DNA of 64,000 bases from an uncultured Microbulbifer sp. (GTDB taxonomy: Bacteria; Pseudomonadota; Gammaproteobacteria; Pseudomonadales; Cellvibrionaceae): contig NZ_CANNGQ010000002.1 of the NCBI RefSeq assembly GCF_947504145.1, positions 1 to 64,000 of the forward strand, written 5' to 3'. Within the stretch, counting starts at the first letter, position 1. Every line of letters starts with the position of its first letter. A program made the position numbers and the translations under genes. The notes under the pieces were generated by a model that saw nothing but the letters and a program-made list of their open reading frames with translations, searched no databases and had not been told where the DNA came from. Positions 44,822 to 54,149 of the stretch are shown piece after piece.

Positions 44822-46066
44822 CTAATTGCGAACGGGAGTGACTGTATCGTCTTTATTGGGAAAAACCAACACCCACCAGGCAGTTCCGCTCGCCAGGCAG
44901 TAGCCGATGATCGGGAGCCAGGTAGCGGCGGGCAGAATGGGCAGGGTTGCGGCGAGCAGTGCCAGTCGCATCAGCTCCCACTGTCGGCTGCGTGCCTCGC
45001 CGTCGAGGATGCGGCCATTGACCACCAGGCCGAGCACCAGCATCAGCACGAGCGCGGCGAGAACACCGTAGGAAAGGTCGCCGGCGCTGCCAAGCAGTAG
45101 CAGAGCGGCGCCGGAGAAGATCACATGTTGGGCCAGCGCGTACCAGCGCAGGCCGCGGCTGATCTGCGGGTCGAAGCGCTGGAAGTTGTCCAGGTCACCG
45201 CTGGCTACCGGCATCGCGGCTTCCGCATCTGCCGGGCGGTAGCCGGTGGCGCGGAACCACAGGGTGAGCTTTTCCTTCCAGCTTTTTGTATGTACCGCGT
45301 CCAGCCACATACGCCTGAAATGCTGCAGGTTGGCGGCCAGGGGGTCGAAGGTGTTGAGGGGTTTGCGCACACCATAGATGCACGGCTCTTCCGCGAGTTC
45401 TTCCTGATAGGTGCCGAACAGCCGATCCCACACAATCAGCACACCGCCGTAGTTACGGTCTACATACACCTTGTTCTGGGCGTGGTGCACCCGGTGGTTG
45501 GAGGGGGTGACGAGAATCCACTCCATCCAGCGGACTTTGGGGAATTTCTGCGTGTGGACCCAGAACTGATAGATCAGGTCGATGGCGCCAGCGGTGATCA
45601 GCACTTCCGGAGGCATGCCGATCAGCAGCAGCGGCAGGTAGAACATCCACCCCAGGGGCAGGAGATCGCTGGACTGGCGCAACGCGGTGGTGAGGTTGTA
45701 GTCCTCGCTCTGGTGGTGCACCACATGTTCCGCCCAGAAGATGTTGATCTCATGGTTGATGCGGTGCTTCCAGTAGTAGCAGAAATCGTACGCGAGTACC
45801 GCCAGCACCAGGTGCCAGGGGTTCTCCAGCGACCACTGAATACCGAGGCTCTGATAAGTCGGTTCCAGCCACTGATACAGTGGGATATACAGCAGCATCA
45901 GGATACCGACTTTCACCAGCCCGAGAATACGGCTCAGGATGCCGGCGCCGAGGCTGCCGATGGCGTCATTCAGCCGGTATAGACCCCAGCCACGCCAGCG
46001 GTCGAGCACCAGCTCAATCAACACGGCGAGAAGAAAAAACGGAATGGCAGCGGTGATGAGTCCCAC
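44822..46066 (-). CDS. Sterol desaturase/fatty acid hydroxylase family membrane protein
   Basis: About 414 residues, di-iron membrane enzyme family. His motifs: HRINHE, HVVHHQSEDYN, then HRVHHAQN; several membrane helices at both ends, with an extra C-terminal four-helix region. It should use O2 to hydroxylate or desaturate a lipid; substrate unknown. I favour GTG 46066 as start (GAGG seven bases upstream, hydrophobic helix follows at once). The open frame reaches ATG 46156, but that extension is Asn-rich and not family-like. Confidence 0.8.
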   Translation of the reverse strand: MGLITAAIPFFLLAVLIELVLDRWRGWGLYRLNDAIGSLGAGILSRILGLVKVGILMLLYIPLYQWLEPTYQSLGIQWSLENPWHLVLAVLAYDFCYYWKHRINHEINIFWAEHVVHHQSEDYNLTTALRQSSDLLPLGWMFYLPLLLIGMPPEVLITAGAIDLIYQFWVHTQKFPKVRWMEWILVTPSNHRVHHAQNKVYVDRNYGGVLIVWDRLFGTYQEELAEEPCIYGVRKPLNTFDPLAANLQHFRRMWLDAVHTKSWKEKLTLWFRATGYRPADAEAAMPVASGDLDNFQRFDPQISRGLRWYALAQHVIFSGAALLLLGSAGDLSYGVLAALVLMLVLGLVVNGRILDGEARSRQWELMRLALLAATLPILPAATWLPIIGYCLASGTAWWVLVFPNKDDTVTPVRN

Positions 46067-46221
46067 AGGTACCTCGGCATTGTCGCTATTGTTATGGTTG
46101 TTCTTAATCGTAGTTCTGACCTCGCGGATAATGTTGCCACAGGCCGCGACGTGCACAATGTCCTGAAAGACCGGATTCCGAAATCCGTGAGACTTTTTCT
46201 GAAATAGACAGGAAACTCCCC

Positions 46222-47229
46222 ATGATCAACGCCTATGCAGCCGAATCCGCCGGTGCGGAGCTCAAACCCTTTCGCTATGACCCGGGCGCTCTCAACCCCG
46301 GCCAGGTAGAAATCGCAGTGGACTACTGTGGCCTGTGCCACAGCGACCTGAGCGTGGTGAACAACGAGTGGGGTATGAGTGCCTACCCGCTGGTGCCGGG
46401 GCACGAAGTGGTGGGGCGCGTCGTAGCGCTGGGGGCCGGCGTCACGCACTTGAGCGCGGGGCAGCTGGTGGGTCTCGGCTGGCACGCCGGTTACTGCGGC
46501 CACTGCGGTGAATGCGATACCGGCAATCAGAACCTGTGCGCCCAAGCCCAGCCGACCATCATCGGCCACCACGGCGGATTTGCCGATAAGGTGCGTGCCA
46601 GTGCCGCCAGTGTGGTTGCCATCCCGGATGGCCTGGATCCCGCGGTGGTTGGTCCGTTGTTCTGTGCCGGTATCACCGTGTACAACCCGTTGGTGCAGTT
46701 TGATATCAAGCCCAACAGCCGTGTCGCGGTGATCGGCATTGGTGGCCTCGGTCATCTGGCGCTGCAATTCCTGAATGCCTGGGGCTGTGATGTAACCGCC
46801 TTTACCTCCAGCGACAACAAGCGGGACGAGGCACAAGCATTCGGTGCCCACCACACCCTGAGCAGTCGCGACCCGGAAGCGCTGAAAGCCGCTGCTGGCC
46901 AGTTCGATCTGATCCTCTCCACGGTCAACGTCAAGCTGGATTGGAATACCTACCTCACCACCCTCAAACCGCGCGGTCGATTGCACTTCGTTGGCGCTAC
47001 CACCGCGCCGCTGGACCTCAACGTATTCAACCTGTTGATGTCGCAACGCCAGGTATCCGGCTCACCAGTAGGCAGCCCGGCCACCATCGCCGACATGCTG
47101 GCATTCGCCGCGCGTCACGGTATTGCGCCCAAGGTCGAGCCGTTCCCGATGAGCAAGGTCAATGAGGCCATTGCACATCTGGAAAGCGGCCAGGCCCGCT
47201 ACCGGATTGTGCTGGAAGCGGGTAAATAA
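46222..47229 (+). CDS. Zinc-dependent alcohol/aldehyde dehydrogenase (YahK/CAD-like MDR)
   Basis: 335 residues, medium-chain dehydrogenase. Catalytic zinc ligands in DYCGLCHSD and PGHEVVG; structural zinc Cys cluster GYCGHCGECDTGNQNLC; NADP-binding GIGGLGHLALQF. The pattern is that of the cinnamyl-alcohol dehydrogenase-like group that reduces a range of aldehydes with NADPH. Divergent from the desaturase gene. The ribosome-binding site AGGAAA precedes ATG 46222. Confidence 0.9.
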   Translation: MINAYAAESAGAELKPFRYDPGALNPGQVEIAVDYCGLCHSDLSVVNNEWGMSAYPLVPGHEVVGRVVALGAGVTHLSAGQLVGLGWHAGYCGHCGECDTGNQNLCAQAQPTIIGHHGGFADKVRASAASVVAIPDGLDPAVVGPLFCAGITVYNPLVQFDIKPNSRVAVIGIGGLGHLALQFLNAWGCDVTAFTSSDNKRDEAQAFGAHHTLSSRDPEALKAAAGQFDLILSTVNVKLDWNTYLTTLKPRGRLHFVGATTAPLDLNVFNLLMSQRQVSGSPVGSPATIADMLAFAARHGIAPKVEPFPMSKVNEAIAHLESGQARYRIVLEAGK

Positions 47230-47237
47230 GTGGCCAC

Positions 47238-47261
47238 AAAAAAGGCCGGCAAAAGCCGGCC
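47238..47261 (-). terminator. Terminator for the subtilase gene
   Basis: On the minus strand GGCCGGC-TTTT-GCCGGCC followed by T6; it lies 65 bp after the protease stop and just beyond the convergent dehydrogenase gene. Confidence 0.75.
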
Positions 47262-47326
47262 AATCAAGGTGGGGGTGTCTCTTTACTTTGTTTGTTCAAA
47301 ACAAAGAGAGGGTGAAGCGCTGTGTG

Positions 47327-49408
47327 TTAAGGGGCCGCTTCTGCCTCCAGGGTGACGCCGGAATAGGCGTTGTATCCGCGGATGCTGATATACCAAGTGC
47401 CCGCCTGAGGGCTGCTGATGCTGCAGCTCTCGTTGTTACCCCAGCGATAGGGGCGGCACTCGTAGTTGCTGGTGGTGGGCTGGGACCCGTAGCGTACGTA
47501 AAGGTCGCCATCACCGCTGCCGCCAGACATCACCACTTCCAGTGACGCCATGCCGCTATTGACGTCCAGGGTGAAGTGCTGCCAGCCACCGGCACTGCCG
47601 GAAACATTGGTTTCGGTCCAGCCGGTGGCGCCGCCACCACTACCGCCTTCATCAAAACTACCGGTCAGACTCACACCGGAGAAGCTGCTGTAGGCGCGTA
47701 CCATCACATAGTAGGTGCCTGCCTGCACATTGCTGATGGTGCAGGTTTCGCTGTTGCCGTTCAGGTACGGGCGGCAGTCGTAAGCAGAGGTGGTCGGCTG
47801 GCTACCGTAGCGTACATACAGGTCGGCATCGCCGCTGCCACCGGACATCTGGAAGCTCAGGTTGGAGGCACCTGCCGGCACTTCCAGGGTGTAGAGCAGT
47901 TCCCCGCCGGTGCTTGCTGACAGGCCGGTTTCCGCAACGCCATTCGTGAGCTCGCCGTCACCGGGCTCCGGATCCGGGTTGCCGCCGCCATTGGCTGCAT
48001 TGACTGCAGCCGCCGCATCGACGATACCGGTGCCGCACTGGCTGCAGGAACCGGGGAAGCTACGCGCGGTGTTTTTCAGGATGGATTCCACTTCGGTCGG
48101 GGTAATGCCGCTGTCCACGGCATACAGCAGCGCCGCCGCGCCCGCGACGTGCGGTGCCGCCATGCTGGTGCCCTGGTAGAAGGCGTAATTGTCACTGCCC
48201 GGGCCCTGGCTGCCGCTGTTCAGGGTAGACAGTACGCCGTTGGAGTTGGTCGAGGTTTCACCACCTGGTGCCGCCACGTCCACCACGCTGCCGTAGTTTG
48301 AGTAGTAAGCGCGGCTGCCCGCGCGGTTGGTGGATGCAACAGAAATCACGCCGGAACAGCTGGCCGGGCTGTAATTACCCGCGTTGGCGTTGGAGTTACC
48401 CGCAGCCACTACCACCGTGGCGCCGAGGCTCCGCGCTGTATTGATGGCGTTCTGGGTGGTGGTGTCGCAGCCACCGCCGCCGCCGAGGCTCAGGTTCAGT
48501 ACCTGTGCCGGGTTGGCGTTGGCCGGCACGCCACTTACATTGCCACCAGCGCCCCAGATGATGCCGTCCGCGATATCCGAGGTATAACCACCACAGCGGC
48601 CCAGTACGCGGATGGGCACCACTTTGGCTTTGTAGGCGACGCCGGCCACGCCGGTGCCGTTGTTGGTCACCGCGGCAACGGTACCCGCCACGTGCGTGCC
48701 GTGCCAGCTACTGCTGCGCGCCGGTTGCCCGGCGCCACAGGCACCCGCGGGAGACCAGTCGCCAGGATCGCTGGCATCGGAATCGCGCCCGTTGCCGTCC
48801 TGGGCAACTGTAGTGTCGGAGATCATGTCGTAGCCGGGAAGGATATTGGCGTTCAGGTCCGCGTGCGGGCGGTAGCCGGTGTCGATCACACCCACCACAA
48901 CCCCTTCACCCTGGGTGATATCCCAGGCGGTTGGCAGGTTCAGGCCGCCGGTGGCCTCAAAATAGTGCCACTGCTGGTTGTAGTTGCTGTCATTGGGGGT
49001 GGCCATGGGCTGCATCAGGCGGTCTGGCTCCGCGTATTCCACCTGCGGATCCTGTTGCAGGCGCGCGATGATCGCGTTCAGTTCTGATTTGCTCGCGCGC
49101 TTCTCCAGTTTCATCAACTGGGCGCCGGTAGCGAGCCGGCGCATATGCTTGAAGCGGTGGCCGGCGGTCTGCGCGGCACGGTCGAGAGCCGTCTGTGACA
49201 TGGCCATGGAATTGGCGCCAGCGAGCGCACTTTTATATTTGACGATCACGCGGTCGGTGACAACTTCATCGGCTGCCACCGCCATGGCGGAAAGCTCCGG
49301 TTCCACTGCGTGAGTGGAAAAACTGGCGCCGAAGGACGCACAAAGTACAAGTGATGCAGCACCGAGCGCTGTACCGGGCCGTTTTTTGAATAACGCTGAT
49401 AATTTCAT
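47327..49408 (-). CDS. Secreted S8 (subtilisin-like) serine protease with two C-terminal PPC domains
   Basis: 693 residues: signal peptide, an inhibitor-I9-like propeptide (VIVKYKSAL... QVEYAEPD), then the subtilase catalytic triad in VVGVIDTGY, SSWHGTHVAGTVAA and YQGTSMAAPHVAGAAALL. After a Gly/Pro linker come two PPC domains with near-duplicate segments (GDADLYVRYGSQPTTS and GDGDLYVRYGSQPTTS), each with a CRPY...C disulfide pair. PPC domains are often removed after secretion. Extracellular protein degradation, typical of marine gammaproteobacteria. Start ATG 49408; an ATG six codons upstream is also possible. Confidence 0.94.
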   Translation of the reverse strand: MKLSALFKKRPGTALGAASLVLCASFGASFSTHAVEPELSAMAVAADEVVTDRVIVKYKSALAGANSMAMSQTALDRAAQTAGHRFKHMRRLATGAQLMKLEKRASKSELNAIIARLQQDPQVEYAEPDRLMQPMATPNDSNYNQQWHYFEATGGLNLPTAWDITQGEGVVVGVIDTGYRPHADLNANILPGYDMISDTTVAQDGNGRDSDASDPGDWSPAGACGAGQPARSSSWHGTHVAGTVAAVTNNGTGVAGVAYKAKVVPIRVLGRCGGYTSDIADGIIWGAGGNVSGVPANANPAQVLNLSLGGGGGCDTTTQNAINTARSLGATVVVAAGNSNANAGNYSPASCSGVISVASTNRAGSRAYYSNYGSVVDVAAPGGETSTNSNGVLSTLNSGSQGPGSDNYAFYQGTSMAAPHVAGAAALLYAVDSGITPTEVESILKNTARSFPGSCSQCGTGIVDAAAAVNAANGGGNPDPEPGDGELTNGVAETGLSASTGGELLYTLEVPAGASNLSFQMSGGSGDADLYVRYGSQPTTSAYDCRPYLNGNSETCTISNVQAGTYYVMVRAYSSFSGVSLTGSFDEGGSGGGATGWTETNVSGSAGGWQHFTLDVNSGMASLEVVMSGGSGDGDLYVRYGSQPTTSNYECRPYRWGNNESCSISSPQAGTWYISIRGYNAYSGVTLEAEAAP

Positions 49409-49704
49409 TGTTGCGAAAATCTCCATAATTATTTTTATCGACGGAGCTGGGTAGAGCCGTCGCTAAACACCGCAAAAAAAATTCCTGGGCGGCGCCCCGG
49501 CATAGCACCGCAATTTTGTTGCGGAATTAATTGTCCGGGTCTTGGTTTAACGAGGAGAAATGTTTCGCCCACAAAGCGAAATCGGGACAACTCTTTGGAA
49601 TTCGCGCCAAAATTAGCTGTTAACTGGTACGATCGTAACCCATTAGGAATTGCGTGTGATGGAAGTCTCGGCGGCTGGCATCAATTTGATTTTGGAGTGA
49701 GCGA

Positions 49705-50925
49705 TTAAATTTCCTGCTTGAGGACCACCGGCGCTCGACGCATGGTGAGGATGAAACCTAACAAACCGAGGACAGGGCCGGGCAACAATAGCCAGACAGA
49801 TTCGGGCCCGGTCAACTCGAACAGCGCGCTGATACCGGCGATCGAAACCACGGTGATGGCAAAGCCGATGGAATTTTGAATCGCCAGTGCTGAGCCCACC
49901 AGCTCCCGTGGGCAGGCAGTGGCGGAGAGAGCAGAAAATTGCGGTGAATCGGCGATAACCGTCGCTCCCCAGAAAAACAGTAAAGCTGCCAGCCAGATCG
50001 CGGGCAACTGATCCCAGAAGAGTACAAAAACCAGCGCGCAACTACCCGATGCCGCCAGTGCGCCGAGCGCAACCCGGGCGCTGCCGATTTTCCGTGACAG
50101 TATTCCACCAACAAGACAGCCCACCGCGCCAATGGCGATAATGCCGAACGATAATCCGGCAACGCCGAGTCCGGGAAAAACGTCGAACAATGCCGTACTG
50201 GAAACCAGTAGCGGCACCATCGCCCAGAACGCATAGAGCTCCCACATATGCCCGAAATATCCCCACGCAGCCGCGCGAAATTCCGGGATGCGAAAGGCCA
50301 GCAGAACAGCGGGTCGGGTAAAAACAGAGCGTTGCTGCGTTTGGGTGTTTTTACGCGCGGGTTGCGGAAGGTGCGGGCCGTCACCAAGTCGATAGATCAG
50401 TACCGCCGCGATCACCGCCAACAGTGAAGAAGTACTGATAATCCATTGCCACGGCAACCCGGCGCCCACTTCCCGTAGCCCGTGCGGCAGTGCGGTACCG
50501 AGTGTCAGCATTGCCACCAGCTGTGCCAGCGCTGCACCGGCGCGCTCGGGCGCCCAACTCACCACCAGTTTCATGCCCATGGGATAAATGCCTGCGAGGC
50601 AAATGCCCACAAGAAAGCGGTATACCAGCGCGCTGTTCAATCCGTCGGACAACCAGGCAAAGCAGGCATTGAAAAATGCACCGGTAAGCGCGCTGACGAT
50701 AAAAATTTGGCTCGCACGATAGCGGTCGGCGATGCCACCGAGGGCGAGCAACAGAGTGCCGAGGATAAACCCGCCCTGTACCGCGTTGGTCAGCCACCCG
50801 ATATCGGTGGCAGTAACCTGCCAGCGAAGTGCAAGATCATCCGCCGCACTGTTGGCACTGAACCAAAGTGAGGTGCCGAGTAGTTGTGCAGCAGCGATGA
50901 TGGTGATCGGACTGAAAATTCGCAT
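49705..50925 (-). CDS. Major facilitator superfamily transporter
   Basis: 406 residues, 12 hydrophobic segments, with an MFS loop 2-3 motif (GGIADRYRASQIFI) and the repeat halves separated by a charged loop near residue 190-210. Proton-coupled import or export of a small molecule; substrate unknown. It follows the glycosyltransferase gene by 55 bp on the same strand and could be cotranscribed with it. Confidence 0.82.
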   Translation of the reverse strand: MRIFSPITIIAAAQLLGTSLWFSANSAADDLALRWQVTATDIGWLTNAVQGGFILGTLLLALGGIADRYRASQIFIVSALTGAFFNACFAWLSDGLNSALVYRFLVGICLAGIYPMGMKLVVSWAPERAGAALAQLVAMLTLGTALPHGLREVGAGLPWQWIISTSSLLAVIAAVLIYRLGDGPHLPQPARKNTQTQQRSVFTRPAVLLAFRIPEFRAAAWGYFGHMWELYAFWAMVPLLVSSTALFDVFPGLGVAGLSFGIIAIGAVGCLVGGILSRKIGSARVALGALAASGSCALVFVLFWDQLPAIWLAALLFFWGATVIADSPQFSALSATACPRELVGSALAIQNSIGFAITVVSIAGISALFELTGPESVWLLLPGPVLGLLGFILTMRRAPVVLKQEI

Positions 50926-50980
50926 GAAAAGGGTAACTGTTTTTTAGGTTGTGATGCGGCGCGTTTGCGCGCGGTGAAAA

Positions 50981-52243
50981 TCAGTCACCATCCAGCCGCT
51001 TATTTTTTGCCTCAATCCAGCGGCTCATAAATTCCTCGGCGCGATGCTCGGTACGCTGGAGGATGCGACCCCAGATATTTCGGTTGCGATGGCTATCCAG
51101 GTCGGCCGCGATACTTTCCAGGCGCTCGATAAATTTGCTGGCGTGCTGTGTGTGGGAAAAGCCAGAAGCAAGCGCCCGCGCACCGGCATCGCGTACGATT
51201 TTCCAGTCGTTTTCATTCTGGTAAACGCGTGCGACGATTTCTGCAAAATGATCGGGGTCTTCCGTCAGCGGGTAGCCCCAGGTATCGCCTGGTGCCATCG
51301 ATTCTGCGCCAACGGGTGTAGTGATGGTCGGCGTGCCGGACAGCCATCCATCCAGAATCTTGCCTTTCTGCCCAGCGCCAAAACGCAGCGGTGCGAGGTT
51401 CAGTCGATAGCGGGAAAGTGTCTCCAGTGCATCGTCGGTGCGGCCGATAATACGCAGTCCCACTTTCGGATTGTGAAAACGCTGCATCGCGTGATCGGCA
51501 TAGGCGCCGTACACATGGCATTCGACACCGGGCAGTAGTGTGTGCAGCTTGGGCCAGATTGCTTCCGCGAACCAGGCAACCGCATCGCGATTGGGGGCGT
51601 GCTTGAAGCCCCCGATCATCGCCAGGTGTTGGCGCTCGGCGAAGTTGGGTGTTGAGTTTATGTCGGGAATCTCGCGCACAAGAAATGGCAGATGGTGCAG
51701 CTGCCAGTCCGGCAGGCAGAAGTGCTGTTTCAGCAGCTCTACCTCAACCTGGGAAATCATAATGGTGAGGTCGCAGCGCGCCATGGCCGCGATTTCGCGC
51801 TCGGCACTGGGGTGGAAAAGATTTACCGGCTGGCCAGATTTTAGCGCCTGATGTCGCGCCTCGCGCAGGCTGTGAAAATCGCTGGTGTCCAGAACCGTCA
51901 TCGCGTGCGGACACTGTTCTCGCACCCGCCAGCCGAATTGCTCTTCCATCATAAAACGGTCGTAAATCACCAGCGTCGGATTCAGTGCGCGTACCCAGCC
52001 ATCAAAGCTGGATTCATTGACTTCAATCTGGTGTTCGCCGTAACCGGTGCTTGCCTGAAACGGCGTGGGCTGGGCGGGGCTACCAATTTCAATCTGATAG
52101 CCCGCTTCGTTCAGCAGGTCGAGAATATCGAGCGTGCGCCTGCCGGCCGCTGTGGAAGCCGGTTCGGGCCACTGCTTGGCAATCAGCAGCGCGCACTTTG
52201 TATTGGTCTTGGTTGGGCTCTTGATAAGCGTATCGGGGGACAT
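50981..52243 (-). CDS. GT-B fold glycosyltransferase (GT4-like)
   Basis: 420 residues. The C-terminal half has the donor-binding pattern of retaining GT4 enzymes: LAMIGGFKHAPNRDAV, VYGAYAD, LAPLRFGAGQKGKILDGWLSG, TTPVGAESM. The N-terminal half (LVIYDRFMMEEQFGW, DTSDFHSL) is the acceptor domain. No membrane helix. Likely adds a sugar in surface polysaccharide or lipid synthesis; donor and acceptor unknown. It stands alone, not inside a polysaccharide cluster. Confidence 0.78.
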   Translation of the reverse strand: MSPDTLIKSPTKTNTKCALLIAKQWPEPASTAAGRRTLDILDLLNEAGYQIEIGSPAQPTPFQASTGYGEHQIEVNESSFDGWVRALNPTLVIYDRFMMEEQFGWRVREQCPHAMTVLDTSDFHSLREARHQALKSGQPVNLFHPSAEREIAAMARCDLTIMISQVEVELLKQHFCLPDWQLHHLPFLVREIPDINSTPNFAERQHLAMIGGFKHAPNRDAVAWFAEAIWPKLHTLLPGVECHVYGAYADHAMQRFHNPKVGLRIIGRTDDALETLSRYRLNLAPLRFGAGQKGKILDGWLSGTPTITTPVGAESMAPGDTWGYPLTEDPDHFAEIVARVYQNENDWKIVRDAGARALASGFSHTQHASKFIERLESIAADLDSHRNRNIWGRILQRTEHRAEEFMSRWIEAKNKRLDGD

Positions 52244-52250
52244 CTGGGGA

Positions 52251-53126
52251 CTATTCGATGTTTTGCACCTGCTCCCGCATCTGTTCGATCAGCACCTTCA
52301 ATTCCACTGCGGCCTGAGTGGTATCGGTAACCACTGCTTTGGATGAAAGCGTATTCGCCTCGCGGTTAAATTCCTGCATCAGAAAATCCAGGCGGCGTCC
52401 GATGGGGCCGCCGTTCTTGAGCACGCGGCGGGTTTCGGTGATATGGGCGTCCAGGCGGTCGAGCTCTTCGTCTACGTCGGCTTTCTGCGCCAGGATGGCG
52501 ATTTCCTGTTCGATTCGGTCTTTGTCGATTTCTTCCAGCAGCTCTTCCAGGCGGGTTTTCAATTTTTCGCGCTGGTTTTGCAGAATTTGCGGTAGTAATG
52601 CGCGCACGGTGGTGACCTGTTCGCTGATGCCTTTAATGCGCGCCTCGATAAATCCGGCGAGTTCAGCGCCTTCTCTTTCCCGGTTGTCTGCGACCTGCGT
52701 CAGGGCCTGCTTGAAGCCTTCCAGAATGGCATTGGCCTGTTCATCCGCATCGGTTTCCGGTTCGGCGATGACACCTGGCCACTTGAGGATTTCCAGCGGG
52801 TTCAAGGAGAGGCTGTCACTTGCGGGCGCCACCAGCTCCGCGGCTTTGACCAGCTGTTCGGCCAGTGCCTGATTGACCTCGATCGCTGCGACTTCGCCGC
52901 TATTGGTCTTCAGGTTCAACGTCATTTCCACCTTGCCGCGGTTGAGGGACTTGCGCAGCACCTCTCGCAGTTTGGGCTCCAGCGCGCGGGCGGCTTCCGG
53001 CAGGCGGAAGTGAGGCTCCAGATAGCGATGATTGACGGAGCGCATCTCCCACACCGCGGTGCCGCTGGAGTAGTTGACTTCCGCGCGCCCGAAGGCGGTC
53101 ATGCTGCGCACTTTGTTGTTGGCCAT
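52251..53126 (-). CDS. yicC: YicC family endoribonuclease
   Basis: 291 residues starting MANNKVRSMTAFGRAE, the conserved YicC N terminus; the second half is Glu/Lys-rich helical and ends in the C-terminal DUF1732 region (RLDFLMQEFNREANTLSSKA). Recent work describes YicC proteins as endoribonucleases. GGAG lies ahead of ATG 53126; the open extension to 53183 is not conserved. Divergent from rph, an arrangement kept across gammaproteobacteria. Confidence 0.94.
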   Translation of the reverse strand: MANNKVRSMTAFGRAEVNYSSGTAVWEMRSVNHRYLEPHFRLPEAARALEPKLREVLRKSLNRGKVEMTLNLKTNSGEVAAIEVNQALAEQLVKAAELVAPASDSLSLNPLEILKWPGVIAEPETDADEQANAILEGFKQALTQVADNREREGAELAGFIEARIKGISEQVTTVRALLPQILQNQREKLKTRLEELLEEIDKDRIEQEIAILAQKADVDEELDRLDAHITETRRVLKNGGPIGRRLDFLMQEFNREANTLSSKAVVTDTTQAAVELKVLIEQMREQVQNIE

Positions 53127-53273
53127 ACTGCCGTGCTCCAGTAATGCTTGATGATGAAATAGGTGGTGGAAAAAGAGCGGCAAAGCATAGCACAGGGTGA
53201 TTGTGTGCTTTGATGGCTATAATGCCGGACCCTGAAAGTTAACTCTCACATTTCCCTAGATTAGAGGTGCAAT

Positions 53274-53993
53274 ATGCAGCGACCCAGCGGCCGCAAACCG
53301 GAGCAACTGCGCGATGTGCGCATCACTCGTAACTACACCCGTCATGCCGAAGGTTCGGTACTGGTGGAGTTTGGCGACACCAAGGTGCTGTGTAATGCGT
53401 CGGTGACGGCGGAAGTGCCGCGCTTTCTGCGCGGCCAGGGCAGTGGCTGGATTACCGCGGAATACGGCATGCTGCCCCGTTCCACCGGTTCCCGCATGGG
53501 CCGTGAGGCAGCGCGTGGTAAACAGGGCGGGCGCACTGTAGAAATTCAGCGTCTTATCGGCCGCTCCCTGCGCGCGGCGGTCGATATGAAAGCTCTGGGC
53601 GAGCACCAGATCACCCTCGATTGCGACGTGATTCAGGCCGACGGCGGCACGCGCACGGCGTCCATTACCGGCGCCTGCGTGGCCCTGGTGGATGCGATCC
53701 GCTATATGCAGCGGGAGAAAATGATCGCGACCGACCCCCTGAATAATATGGTGGCAGCGATTTCCGTCGGTATTTACAAGGGCGAAGCAGTGCTGGACCT
53801 GGATTATCCGGAAGACTCCAATGCCGATACCGATATGAACCTGGTGATGGCGGAAGACGGCGGCATGATCGAAGTACAGGGCACTGCGGAAGGCGTTCCA
53901 TTTACCGAACATCAGTTTGCCGAGATGCTGGCGCTGGGCAAGGCCGGGATCAAGGAACTGATCGAGTTGCAGAAGAAAGCGCTGGCCGAATAA
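53274..53993 (+). CDS. rph: Ribonuclease PH
   Basis: 239 residues, full length, with [18 protein letters not shown] at the N terminus, [14 protein letters not shown], the [18 protein letters not shown] phosphate-binding region, and [19 protein letters not shown]. It trims tRNA 3' ends using phosphate. In E. coli K-12 rph is frameshifted; this copy is intact. pyrE, its usual partner, is about 2.8 kb further on after a TPR protein gene and crc. Confidence 0.97.
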   Translation: MQRPSGRKPEQLRDVRITRNYTRHAEGSVLVEFGDTKVLCNASVTAEVPRFLRGQGSGWITAEYGMLPRSTGSRMGREAARGKQGGRTVEIQRLIGRSLRAAVDMKALGEHQITLDCDVIQADGGTRTASITGACVALVDAIRYMQREKMIATDPLNNMVAAISVGIYKGEAVLDLDYPEDSNADTDMNLVMAEDGGMIEVQGTAEGVPFTEHQFAEMLALGKAGIKELIELQKKALAE

Positions 53994-54032
53994 TTAAGCC
54001 CAACAATTAAAGCAACGAAACCGAATAAAAAG

Positions 54033-54078
54033 AAACCGGCGTGTTTTTCCTTCAGCGATGGTGGGGTCTCGCCGGTTT
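54033..54078 (+). terminator. Terminator after rph
   Basis: AAACCGGCG / CGCCGGTTT with a 28-nt loop, followed by T. The stem is 9 bp; the long loop lowers confidence. Confidence 0.6.
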
Positions 54079-54149
54079 TGTCGTAGTCTTCTCTCTCGCT
54101 TGGGTCAGATCTGACGCCAAGTTTGATAACAAGGATAGTGAGAGAGCCG

